A stretch of 64,000 nucleotides of DNA from Bacillus siamensis KCTC 13613. Lineage in GTDB: Bacteria > Bacillota > Bacilli > Bacillales > Bacillaceae. Position numbers and translations under genes: made by a program. The notes beneath the pieces are model-generated. The model worked only from the letters and a program-made list of their open reading frames with translations. It did no database searches and was not told the DNA's origin. Each line of letters begins with the position of its first letter. Position 1 is the stretch's first letter. Shown here piece by piece: positions 18,789 to 26,159 of this stretch. Where the stretch lies: assembly GCF_000262045.1 (NCBI RefSeq), contig NZ_AJVF01000041.1:496001-560000 (forward strand). The letters are read 5' to 3'.

Positions 18789-19812
18789 AAGAACCTGGCC
18801 GTTGAAGGATCAAGCGGCTTTTTTGAAAAGGCTCGGTGAAATGATCGAAAAAGGGTACAGTCTGATCGAAGGGCTCAGACTGCTGAAACTCCAGCTTCAT
18901 AAACGCCAGCTTGCAGAGCTGACGGACGGAATCCGCCGGCTGAGGGAAGGCGATGCGTTTTACGAAGTGCTTGAGGCATTGTCTTTTCATAAAGAAGCCG
19001 TCTCTATCTGCTATTTCGCGGAAAAACACGGAGAATTGCCCGGGGCGATGAAACAAAGCGGCGAATTGTTACAGAGAAAGCTCATGCAGACGAATCAAGT
19101 CAAAAAAATGCTCCGGTATCCGATGTTTTTAATCTGCTCCGTCTGTGTCATGTTTTATATTCTGCAAAGTATGATCATCCCGCAATTTTCAGGGATTTAT
19201 CAATCAATGAATATGAATACTTCCGGTTGCGTCAGTTTCATTTTTTCGTTTTTTCAGCATTTTCACGAAGCTTGCGCACTGGTGCTGTCAGCCGCTCTCA
19301 GCTTGTTTTTGTTCGTTTGGTTTTTATGTAAGAAAAAATCCCCGCAAGACAAAATGCTTATTGTTGTGAAAATCCCCTTAATAGGAAAAGCAGCCGTTCT
19401 TTTTAACAGCTATTTTTTCTCTTTACAGCTCAGCAGTCTTCTGAAATCCGGTCTTTCTATCTATGACAGCTTAACGGCTTTTAAGGAACAATCTTTTCTG
19501 CCTTTTTATCGTGAAGAAGCGGATATGCTCATTACACGTTTGAAAGCAGGTGAGACAATAGAATCCGCTCTTTCCGGGCATCCGTGTTATGAAAAAGATC
19601 TAGCGGCTGCAGTCAGCCACGGACAGGCAAACGGCAGGCTTCATCGCGAGCTTTATACGTACAGTCAGTTTATGATGGAGCGCCTTGAACAAAACGCGGA
19701 GAAGTATACAGGCATTCTCCAGCCTGTCATTTACGGCGTTGTGGCCGGTATGATTCTGATTGTCTATATGTCAATGATGATGCCGATGTACCAGATGATG
19801 AACCAAATGTAA
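18775..19812 (+). CDS. comGB: ComGB, pseudopilus assembly membrane protein
   Basis: 345 aa type II secretion F (PilC) family protein, the platform for ComG pseudopilins. Duplicated T2SSF halves each contain hydrophobic helices (near residues 115, 165 and the C-terminus). The ATG inside the comGA end is chosen because it gives the standard N-terminus; the frame stays open further upstream. Confidence 0.93.
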   Translation: MKRIKRTWPLKDQAAFLKRLGEMIEKGYSLIEGLRLLKLQLHKRQLAELTDGIRRLREGDAFYEVLEALSFHKEAVSICYFAEKHGELPGAMKQSGELLQRKLMQTNQVKKMLRYPMFLICSVCVMFYILQSMIIPQFSGIYQSMNMNTSGCVSFIFSFFQHFHEACALVLSAALSLFLFVWFLCKKKSPQDKMLIVVKIPLIGKAAVLFNSYFFSLQLSSLLKSGLSIYDSLTAFKEQSFLPFYREEADMLITRLKAGETIESALSGHPCYEKDLAAAVSHGQANGRLHRELYTYSQFMMERLEQNAEKYTGILQPVIYGVVAGMILIVYMSMMMPMYQMMNQM

Positions 19813-19816
19813 GGGA

Positions 19817-20125
19817 GTGCTTCGTCTGAAAAATCAAGATGGATTTACTTTAATTGAAATGCTGATCGTGTTATTTATCGTTTCAATTCTGCTTTTAATA
19901 ACGATTCCTAACGTTACAAAACATAATCAAAGCATACAGCATAAAGGCTGTGAAGGACTGCAGAATATGGTGAAAGCCCAAGTGACGGCGTACGAAATCG
20001 ACCATGAAGGAAAAATGCCGGATATGAAAGACTTACAGTCAGAGGGATATATCAAAAAGAATACAGCCTGTCCGAATGGAAAACAGATCTTAATTAGCGG
20101 CGGGGAAGTTACAGTTGAACAATAA
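19817..20125 (+). CDS. comGC: ComGC, major competence pseudopilin
   Basis: Main subunit of the transformation pseudopilus. It has a short leader, then the prepilin peptidase (ComC) site G|FTLIE with the conserved Glu at +5 and a long hydrophobic helix. Two cysteines (GCEGLQ and ACPNGK) probably form a disulfide. The only usual start codon is a GTG lying almost on top of its aaggg signal; a CTG nine bases later has better spacing, so the true start is uncertain. Confidence 0.92.
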   Translation: MLRLKNQDGFTLIEMLIVLFIVSILLLITIPNVTKHNQSIQHKGCEGLQNMVKAQVTAYEIDHEGKMPDMKDLQSEGYIKKNTACPNGKQILISGGEVTVEQ

Positions 20126-20552
20126 CAGGCTGACAGAAAGCGGATTCACCCTTCTTGAAAGCCTGATTGTGTTAAGCCTGGCATCCGTTCTGCTGACGGT
20201 CTTGTTCACGGCGCTTCCGCCGGTTTATACCCATCTGGCCGTTCGGCAAAAAACGGAACAGCTCCAAAAAGATATCCAGCTTGTTCAGGAAACGGCTGTC
20301 GCAGAGCATAAAAGAACAAAAATCATTTTTCTCACAAAAGAGCATAAATACAAGTTCCAGTCAGCCGGAAAGGCTGTCGAGCGTTCATTTGATTCGCTTC
20401 ATATTACACTTATGACCTTGCCGGAGAGTCTTGAATTTAATGAAAAAGGCCATCCGAATTCCGGCGGAAAGATTCAATTGAAGCACGCAGGGGTCACTTA
20501 TGAAATAACAGTTTACCTAGGGAGCGGAAATGTCCATGCAGAACGGAAATAA
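20115..20552 (+). CDS. comGD: ComGD, minor competence pseudopilin
   Basis: 145 aa minor pseudopilin. The prepilin site G|FTLLE has Glu at +5, followed by a hydrophobic helix. The TTG start lies inside the comGC end after ggcggggaag, overlapping by 11 bases. It is expected to act with ComGE, GF and GG in priming the pseudopilus. Confidence 0.9.
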   Translation: MNNNRLTESGFTLLESLIVLSLASVLLTVLFTALPPVYTHLAVRQKTEQLQKDIQLVQETAVAEHKRTKIIFLTKEHKYKFQSAGKAVERSFDSLHITLMTLPESLEFNEKGHPNSGGKIQLKHAGVTYEITVYLGSGNVHAERK

Positions 20553-20850
20553 AGGGTTCTCTACTATTGAAACACTATCAGCAATGGCCATTTGGCTGTT
20601 TCTTATGATTTCTATCGTTCCGGTCTGGACGGACATGCTGACGGATAATTTGAAAACAGAGGAACACCAAAAAGCGCGCCAGCTTCTCCAGGAACGTATC
20701 AGCGCTTATATGATGTCCGGAAAAAAGCAGCCGTCTCCCGGTGTGACGTGGAAGGAGGAAGGTGATTATTACAAAGTCTGTGCGGCTGTCCGCGGCGAAA
20801 AAGAAATGTGTCTCAGCATTCTCAAAACAGACTGGCTTTACGCTTCTTAA
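20530..20850 (+). CDS. comGE: ComGE, minor competence pseudopilin
   Basis: 106 aa minor pseudopilin with leader, prepilin site G|FSTIE (Glu at +5) and one hydrophobic helix. The ATG lies five bases after ggag and overlaps comGD by 23 bases; a second ATG two codons later is possible. Its 3' end overlaps comGF extensively. Confidence 0.87.
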   Translation: MSMQNGNKGFSTIETLSAMAIWLFLMISIVPVWTDMLTDNLKTEEHQKARQLLQERISAYMMSGKKQPSPGVTWKEEGDYYKVCAAVRGEKEMCLSILKTDWLYAS

Positions 20851-21259
20851 TGTTTTGTTTTCCTTGGCAGTCTGTCTCTTTTTATCAAGCACCCTGAGCC
20901 CGGTTTTACATTTGTTTTTATCAGGCCAAAACGATAACGGCGGAATAGACAGCCGGGAATATCATATTGCCGTTCAGCAGATCATGAATGAATGTAAACA
21001 GGCCGAGACTGTAAAGCCGGAGGACGGCGGACGGGCATTAAGCTGCCGGAAAACAGGAGGCGAAGAAGTGCGTTTTGAAATCTACCATACGATGATAAGG
21101 AAAAGAGTAAACGGAAAAGGCCACGTTCCGATCCTGCATCATGCGGCATCTTTAACGGCTGGTGTGAAAAACGGCCTGCTTTTATTAGAGATCTCAAGCG
21201 ATACAGGTAAAAAGAATCAGGCAGCCATTCCGGTTTACAGCTCTTTAAAAGGTGATTAA
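20762..21259 (+). CDS. comGF: ComGF, minor competence pseudopilin
   Basis: Up to 165 aa. The first usual start is a GTG three bases after a perfect aaggagg, which gives an 89-base overlap with comGE; the next in-frame GTG is six codons later. The pilin-like core begins G|FTLLN, so the +5 position is Asn rather than the usual Glu. The conserved middle reads MIRKRVNGKGHVPILHH, as in B. subtilis ComGF. The start is the weak point. Confidence 0.85.
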   Translation: MIITKSVRLSAAKKKCVSAFSKQTGFTLLNVLFSLAVCLFLSSTLSPVLHLFLSGQNDNGGIDSREYHIAVQQIMNECKQAETVKPEDGGRALSCRKTGGEEVRFEIYHTMIRKRVNGKGHVPILHHAASLTAGVKNGLLLLEISSDTGKKNQAAIPVYSSLKGD

Positions 21260-21637
21260 ATGTACAAATCTGACGGGTTTATATATCCAGCGGTTCTGTT
21301 TGTTTCTGCCGCGGTTTTACTTGTCATCAGCTATACTTCAACTGATTTCATCACCCGAAAAACCTTTGCAAAAGAGGCCGGGGAGTACTGGATCGGTGAA
21401 AACCTGCTTCAAAACGGCGCGCTGCTGTCAAGCCGTCATGTGATACAGGGACAAAAGGACCGAACCGATACACATCGTTTTCCGTACGGAACCGTTTCCT
21501 TTCAGATCACCGAAAGCGATAACCCGGAAGCGGTTCAGGTTACAATTCAGGCGGAAACAGCGTCAGGGACGAGACGGGAGGTTCACCTTTTGTTCAATCA
21601 GAAGAAGAAACAGCTGATTCAATGGACAGAAGTATAA
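21260..21637 (+). CDS. comGG: ComGG, minor competence pseudopilin
   Basis: 125 aa. The N-terminal helix follows DGFIYPAV, a degenerate prepilin site without Glu at +5, as is usual for the GspK-like tip subunit. The ATG immediately follows the comGF stop, with aaggtg before it. It is the last pseudopilin of the operon. Confidence 0.88.
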   Translation: MYKSDGFIYPAVLFVSAAVLLVISYTSTDFITRKTFAKEAGEYWIGENLLQNGALLSSRHVIQGQKDRTDTHRFPYGTVSFQITESDNPEAVQVTIQAETASGTRREVHLLFNQKKKQLIQWTEV

Positions 21638-21693
21638 AAAAGAGGCGGCGGGACAACACTTCATAGTAAAGACAGCAATATGAGGTGAGAGCC

Positions 21694-21873
21694 GTGAAAA
21701 CAAACGATTATGTAAAATATATGACTGAGCAATTCGTTAAATATTTCGATACGCCGAAACAGGAACGGAAAGAGCGAAAAGAAGTGCGGAAAGAAAAGAA
21801 AGTGCCGGCTTCCCAGCACTGGTTCGGAATATTGCCGTATGGTTTTAAGCTGTGGATGCAGCGGAAAAAATAA
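21694..21873 (+). CDS. yqzE: YqzE, small basic protein at the end of the comG operon
   Basis: 59 aa, highly charged in the middle (a run of Lys/Arg/Glu about residues 23–38) with an aromatic C-terminus ([13 protein letters not shown]). The GTG after gaggtgaga is chosen; an in-frame GTG three codons earlier lies within the signal itself. The position after comGG and the shared terminator match B. subtilis. Function unknown. Confidence 0.78.
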   Translation: MKTNDYVKYMTEQFVKYFDTPKQERKERKEVRKEKKVPASQHWFGILPYGFKLWMQRKK

Positions 21874-21885
21874 AGTGTAACACAC

Positions 21886-21915
21886 GAAGGTCCTCCTGAT
21901 ACAGGAGGGCCTTTA
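21886..21915. terminator. Bidirectional terminator between yqzE and yqzG
   Basis: AAGGTCCTCCTG / CAGGAGGGCCTT stem with an ATA loop; it overlaps the yqzG 3' end. Confidence 0.8.
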
Positions 21916-22242
21916 TTGGTATTCCTCAATGACGGCAATTTTATTTACTTTTTGGCTGTAGGGATTAAAAGAAATCGTAACAAACACACCAAATTCTTTA
22001 GCGCCTTCCCGCAATGTCAGGTGGTATTGTTTTACCGCTTCATCTGTTCTTTTACGGTCCCACACCTTTTGAATAAATAACGTTTGAGCGAGCGGATATC
22101 TTTTTTTAGCTTCTTTTTCCGCGATTTTTTCCCATTTTGATTTATGGTGAACAGCATAGTAAGGCGCCGCTTCCGCCTGATCCATTCCTGAAACCCCGAA
22201 AACAAGAAGAGAAAGGCAAATCAGACTTTGTTTGATCATCAT
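21913..22242 (-). CDS. yqzG: YqzG, secreted DUF3889-type protein
   Basis: 109 aa with a signal peptide (hydrophobic to about residue 19, cleavage near AEA-AP) and a mature domain containing WEKIAEKEAKKRYP and KEFGVFVTISF. The start is the first of two adjacent Met codons, seven bases after aaagga; an upstream in-frame ATG would put fifteen charged residues before the signal peptide. It lies next to tapA on the opposite strand. Function unknown. Confidence 0.78.
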   Translation of the reverse strand: MMIKQSLICLSLLVFGVSGMDQAEAAPYYAVHHKSKWEKIAEKEAKKRYPLAQTLFIQKVWDRKRTDEAVKQYHLTLREGAKEFGVFVTISFNPYSQKVNKIAVIEEYQ

Positions 22243-22276
22243 TCTTCGTCCTTTCGCTGTATATGATTTCCAATTT

Positions 22277-22434
22277 GTTCTGAACACTTCATTATTTTCT
22301 CACATTTTATTAGAAAAAATTCCAAAAAGGTGTGTAATTTGGAGCAAAACGATGTTTTTAAAAGATTATATTCTTAAAAACGAACAATTTGACCGTTTTT
22401 GACATTTTTCAAGACGATAAACCTTGATTATACT
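22277..22434 (+). promoter_or_regulatory. tapA upstream region with promoter elements
   Basis: AT-rich region upstream of tapA. GTTCTGAAC, a compact inverted repeat of the SinR half-site type, lies at its left end, and a TATACT -10-like hexamer at its right end. TTGACA is present but 24 bases from that hexamer, too far for a normal SigA pair, so the core promoter needs mapping. Confidence 0.4.
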
Positions 22435-22445
22435 TTGTTTGTGCA

Positions 22446-22461
22446 GTTCTTTAAAAAGAAC
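22446..22461. promoter_or_regulatory. SinR operator upstream of tapA
   Basis: GTTCTTT–AA–AAAGAAC is a perfect 7+7 inverted repeat of the SinR recognition element (GTTCTYT). It lies about 40 bases before the tapA start and just after the candidate -10, a position suited to repression of tapA–sipW–tasA. Confidence 0.8.
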
Positions 22462-22500
22462 GATTGTTATATTTATTAACAGTTTTACAGGGGGTAAGGC

Positions 22501-23172
22501 ATGTTCCGATTGTGGCGAATGGAGAAAAGGGGTAAGGGGAGATGGAGGATAATGCTGTTTTTGCGGCTTACGTTCATTTTCTGCCTGTCCGTGACGATAT
22601 GTGCTCAGTTTACGGGTGACACGAGTTCCTCCTTTAATGATGTGAAAAGCTTCAGTCTTCCGGTTCAAACGTGCGGAGATTTTCGATATTCAGATGACAA
22701 TTGCCGTTATGACGAACGCTGGGATCAAAGTGATTTACATATAACAAATCAAACTGATACGTCGGGCGCCGTGTGTGCGCCGCTTCGACTCTATGCCGAG
22801 CTGGAGAATAGGGGAAAAGAGCGGACTGTTTCTGACTGGAAATGGGAACTCCATAAAATCGCCTCTCAGCAACAGCCTCTGCAAAACGGAAATGTTGTGG
22901 ATAAAGGGCTTATTACTGATAAAAAAAGCAAAACGATTTATAAAATTGAGTCAAAGCGGGCCCTGCAGCCAGGCATATACGCATTCAAGGTTTACAAGCC
23001 TGAAGGGTATCCTGCGAATGATGAAAAGTATGAGTGGTCAAAACCGATGAAGCTTGTCAAATGCCAGGAAAAGGCGACGGCTTCCGATCAGAAGAAAACA
23101 GAAAAACAACCGGCTGAGCCGGTAAAAGAAAGCGGGGAAGAACATGAAAAGAACGCTGAAACTGATCAGTAA
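22501..23172 (+). CDS. tapA: TapA, anchor/assembly protein of TasA amyloid fibres
   Basis: 223 aa secreted biofilm protein that promotes TasA fibre assembly. The basic N-terminus is followed by a hydrophobic segment (about residues 17–34), the SipW-type cleavage region, and a cysteine-containing domain with the conserved RWDQSDLHI stretch near residue 80. The acidic, low-complexity C-terminal tail is shorter than I recall for B. subtilis TapA (about 253 aa). It is first gene of the SinR-controlled operon and overlaps sipW by 29 bases. Confidence 0.92.
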   Translation: MFRLWRMEKRGKGRWRIMLFLRLTFIFCLSVTICAQFTGDTSSSFNDVKSFSLPVQTCGDFRYSDDNCRYDERWDQSDLHITNQTDTSGAVCAPLRLYAELENRGKERTVSDWKWELHKIASQQQPLQNGNVVDKGLITDKKSKTIYKIESKRALQPGIYAFKVYKPEGYPANDEKYEWSKPMKLVKCQEKATASDQKKTEKQPAEPVKESGEEHEKNAETDQ

Positions 23173-23728
23173 TATTTTGTATGCCGTCATTTTCAGTTTG
23201 ATTATTGTGCTGACTTTAACGGTGATCTCGACCCGGGCTTCCGGCGGTGAGCCGGCCATCTTCGGCTATACGCTGAAATCCGTGCTGTCGGGTTCAATGG
23301 ACCCGGAATTTAAGACGGGTTCGCTCATAGCGGTAAAGAAAATTTCTGACGTGAATGATTTAAAAAAAGGCGATGTCATCACTTTTACACAAAATGACGG
23401 ATCAGCCGTAACACACAGAATTATCGGGATCACAAAAAAGGGCGGGCACCTGATGTTTGAGACAAAAGGAGACCATAATGCCGCTCCGGATGCCGCTCCT
23501 GTTCAAGCTGAAAACGTGGCGGCTCAGTATACGGGATATCAGCTTCCGTATGCGGGATATGTCATACATTTGGCAAGCCAGCCGATCGGAACGGCGATTC
23601 TGCTAATCGTTCCCGGCGTCATGCTGTTGATTTACTCAATAACAGTTATTGTCAGCGCTCTCCGCGATATCGAGCGGAAGACGAAAGCGCTGGAAGAACA
23701 TGCGAAAAACGGGACGATGTCCACATGA
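23144..23728 (+). CDS. sipW: SipW, ER-type signal peptidase I
   Basis: 194 aa membrane signal peptidase of the archaeal/ER type, which matures TapA and TasA. It has an N-terminal helix and a C-terminal helix (about residues 148–172). The catalytic Ser51 is in SGSMDP, His91 in VTHRII replaces the bacterial lysine, and Asp110 is in KGDHNA. A ggggaaga precedes the ATG inside the tapA end. The basic tail may have a regulatory role. Confidence 0.94.
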   Translation: MKRTLKLISNILYAVIFSLIIVLTLTVISTRASGGEPAIFGYTLKSVLSGSMDPEFKTGSLIAVKKISDVNDLKKGDVITFTQNDGSAVTHRIIGITKKGGHLMFETKGDHNAAPDAAPVQAENVAAQYTGYQLPYAGYVIHLASQPIGTAILLIVPGVMLLIYSITVIVSALRDIERKTKALEEHAKNGTMST

Positions 23729-23791
23729 ATACGGTTGCAACCTGGCGACAGGATTTGATAACAAAAAAGAAAAACTAGGGGGAATACAAAC

Positions 23792-24577
23792 ATGGGTATG
23801 AAAAAGAAATTAAGCTTGGGCGTTGCCTCAGCCGCACTCGGTTTAGCATTAGTGGGAGGAGGCACATGGGCCGCATTTAATGATGTGAAGTCGACGGACG
23901 CTACATTTGCGTCAGGAACGCTTGATTTATCGGCTAAAGAACAATCAGCCAATGTCAATTTGTCAAACTTAAAACCAGGTGATAAATTGACGAAAGATTT
24001 TGAATTCAGAAATAATGGTTCGCTTGCCATTAAAGAAGTGCTGATGGCTTTGAATTTTACTGACTTCAAAGGAGCGAAAAAAGGAAACGAATCTGCGGAA
24101 GATTTCCTCAGTCAGTTTGAAATTACGGTTCTGACAGTCGGCAAAGAAGGCGGCAACGGCTATCCTAAAAATATCATTTTGAAGGCAGCCAGCCTGAAAG
24201 ACTTATACTTAATGTCAACAAAACAGGATAAAGCAGCTGCCGAAGCGATCAGCAAACACATTGATCCGAAATTCCTGAGCGAGAGCGGAAAAGTCAATGT
24301 GGCAACCATTAACGGCAAGACGGCGCCTGAGTATGACGGAGTTCCGAAAACGCCTGTTGATTATGATCAGGTGCGGATGGAAATCCAATTTAAAAATGAT
24401 ACCGCAAAAGGTGCGGACGGACTGAGTGTCCAAAACAAATTCCAAGGCAATGCGATTTCTCTTCAATTCTCTTTTGAAGCGACGCAATGGAACGGCTTGA
24501 CCATTACAAAAGATCATACGGATAAAGACGGTTACGTGAAGGAAAACGAAAAGGCTCACAGTGAGGATAAAAACTAA
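23792..24577 (+). CDS. tasA: TasA, biofilm amyloid fibre protein
   Basis: 261 aa major protein of the biofilm matrix. The signal peptide ends GGGTWA at about residue 27 and the mature protein begins AFNDVKSTDATFASG, the usual processed TasA N-terminus cut by SipW. It belongs to the camelysin/TasA family; the C-terminus is acidic and disordered (KENEKAHSEDKN). Full length, third gene of tapA–sipW–tasA, with a strong taggggg before the ATG. Confidence 0.95.
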   Translation: MGMKKKLSLGVASAALGLALVGGGTWAAFNDVKSTDATFASGTLDLSAKEQSANVNLSNLKPGDKLTKDFEFRNNGSLAIKEVLMALNFTDFKGAKKGNESAEDFLSQFEITVLTVGKEGGNGYPKNIILKAASLKDLYLMSTKQDKAAAEAISKHIDPKFLSESGKVNVATINGKTAPEYDGVPKTPVDYDQVRMEIQFKNDTAKGADGLSVQNKFQGNAISLQFSFEATQWNGLTITKDHTDKDGYVKENEKAHSEDKN

Positions 24578-24596
24578 TCCGAACGTCGGGCAGATA

Positions 24597-24638
24597 AAAG
24601 AGGAGTTGTGCACATATGGCGGCACTACTCCTCTTTTT
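24597..24638. terminator. Shared terminator of tasA and sinR
   Basis: AAAAGAGGAGT / ACTCCTCTTTTT stem with an extended loop between convergent genes; the right arm overlaps the last sinR codons. Confidence 0.8.
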
Positions 24639-24960
24639 GCGATTTTCTCCATTTTTGATAATCTAAAAATTCACGAAATTGTTTTTTTGATACCCCGGAT
24701 GTCATCGCATCACGAACTAATTTCTCCCATTCACTATCTAATTGACCATCGTATTCGGTTTCATGTTTTTCATCAAGTAAAGTATGAACCGAGACGTCCA
24801 GAACAGCGGAGACTTTTTCTAGAAATTGAATGGAGGGGTTCGTCTGTAAATTTCGTTCTATTGAGCTTAAATAAGACTTCGCTACCCCAGCTTTTTCAGC
24901 TAGTTCTGATAGTGAGTAGCCTTTTTCTTTTCGGTATTGTTTAATACGCTGGCCAATCAA
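24625..24960 (-). CDS. sinR: SinR, master repressor of biofilm genes
   Basis: 111 aa DNA-binding repressor that blocks tapA–sipW–tasA and eps. The Xre-type HTH is at about residues 6–60, with SLSELAEKAGVAKSYL forming the recognition part, and the C-terminal two-helix dimerisation domain (SGVSKKQFREFLDYQKW) also contacts SinI. The TTG start eight bases after ggaagg gives the standard IGQRIKQYRKEK N-terminus. It appears virtually identical to B. subtilis SinR. Transcribed after sinI. Confidence 0.95.
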   Translation of the reverse strand: MIGQRIKQYRKEKGYSLSELAEKAGVAKSYLSSIERNLQTNPSIQFLEKVSAVLDVSVHTLLDEKHETEYDGQLDSEWEKLVRDAMTSGVSKKQFREFLDYQKWRKSQKEE

Positions 24961-24993
24961 TGTCATCACCTTCCTTGTGATATTATAGCACAT

Positions 24994-25167
24994 TCAGAAA
25001 GGATTTACGGTATGACTTCTGGCGGCCTGGATATGTTGAGAAGACTTTTTATGCGAATGCAGGTATTTGCGTATTTCTTCCAGGCTGATATTTGCTTTTT
25101 GAGCTTCTAATATCAGCTCAACCCATTCCTTATCTAATTGCGAAAATTCCATTTTTGCATTTTTCAT
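24994..25167 (-). CDS. sinI: SinI, anti-repressor of SinR
   Basis: 57 aa small protein that binds SinR and disrupts its DNA-bound form. The interaction helix (LDKEWVELILEAQKANI, about residues 11–27) and second helix (SLEEIRKYLHSHK) are clear, and the C-terminus AARSHTVNPF is typical. It is preceded by aggaggag and lies 33 bases upstream of sinR. Compared with SinR it has drifted more from the 168 sequence, mostly outside the helices. Confidence 0.94.
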   Translation of the reverse strand: MKNAKMEFSQLDKEWVELILEAQKANISLEEIRKYLHSHKKSSQHIQAARSHTVNPF

Positions 25168-25343
25168 GCATTTTCTCCTCCTAAAATACTTGTTTATGTA
25201 TTTCAGCCAATCCGCCCATGACCTTATCTTTACATGTCTGGAAGTGATTCATCGCATGCGAAACGCCAGAAATTTTTTCTATATACTTTTATTATAATAT
25301 AGAATTTCCAGAAAAAACGGGAAAGGTGTCGAATGGATAACGC
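25168..25343 (-). promoter_or_regulatory. sinI upstream region with a Spo0A box
   Basis: The intergenic region between sinI and yqhG contains a perfect Spo0A box, TGTCGAA, at 25327–25333, and an AT-rich segment (around 25285–25305) suited to a -10. In B. subtilis the sinI promoter is activated by phosphorylated Spo0A; the box supports the same wiring here. The core promoter is not resolved by eye. Confidence 0.5.
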
Positions 25344-26138
25344 TTATCCAGAAAAATTACTTTGCAGGAAAAATAAACCGCCGTTTTCAATCTGAATATG
25401 AATTTTCGGCTGATATAAGGCTTTCAGCGCTTGTTTTTCCAAATGGTATTCCTCAGGTTTTTCTTCTGTCTGCTCATAAAACTGATCGAGCAGCCTGAGG
25501 TCCTTTTTCCATCTGGCGATCGCGCTGTCAGCCCAGTCTGACGGCTCTTTGGCGGCAGCGTCTTTTAAGTAATGCTCCATCCTTTTAATTCCGCTTTCCG
25601 GCTTAATCATCGGCGATATGGTAAAGCAATAGTCTGATATTTGTGATGTCATCGGCAGAGGTGCAAGCTTCTGCTGAAATCCCTCAACGATTGTTCCAGA
25701 AACAAGATGCAGGCCTAAAGACAAAAGTCTGTCTTTTTTCATGTCGGATTGGTATGAAATCACTACATTTAATCCAAGCCAGGGCTGAAGCGGCACTCTG
25801 GCTCCGGCTGATACAATTTTCTCATATATTCTTGTAAATCTCCCATTTTGTTTAACTGCTTGAAAGATTTGAAAGAGGCGCGGGGCTCCAAAGTAAATAA
25901 ACTCGCCGTCCATATCTTCCGGAGCCATTTCTTTATCAGTGATGAACGTGATCTTCATCGGGTTCGGTTCGCCGCCCGTTTTTTCACGCCAATGCCAATA
26001 AAACGGGCGGTTCATAATTTGTTTGTCCATCTCGACCGTCAACTGAACCGTCATAAAACCCGGCCCGTGTTCAGTAATCGGGCAGTGGTTCGCTTCAAAA
26101 AAGCGCAGTAAAAATTGGTGAACCTCCTGCTGTCTCAT
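25344..26138 (-). CDS. yqhG: YqhG family protein
   Basis: 264 aa soluble protein with no membrane segments. Conserved-looking stretches include the N-terminal FLLRFFEANHC and the middle VNFVISYQSDMKKD-like region. It matches B. subtilis YqhG in position, size and linkage. It follows the helicase gene yqhH by 21 bases on the same strand, so the two probably form an operon and may work together, though nothing in the sequence shows a mechanism. No enzymatic motif recognised. Confidence 0.8.
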   Translation of the reverse strand: MRQQEVHQFLLRFFEANHCPITEHGPGFMTVQLTVEMDKQIMNRPFYWHWREKTGGEPNPMKITFITDKEMAPEDMDGEFIYFGAPRLFQIFQAVKQNGRFTRIYEKIVSAGARVPLQPWLGLNVVISYQSDMKKDRLLSLGLHLVSGTIVEGFQQKLAPLPMTSQISDYCFTISPMIKPESGIKRMEHYLKDAAAKEPSDWADSAIARWKKDLRLLDQFYEQTEEKPEEYHLEKQALKALYQPKIHIQIENGGLFFLQSNFSG

Positions 26139-26159
26139 GTCGCGCTTCCTCCTTTTAGA

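Noticed and set aside
22399..22434. TTGACA…TATACT as a SigA promoter for tapA
   Set aside because: Spacing is 24 bases, too long; only the -10-like element is kept as a candidate.
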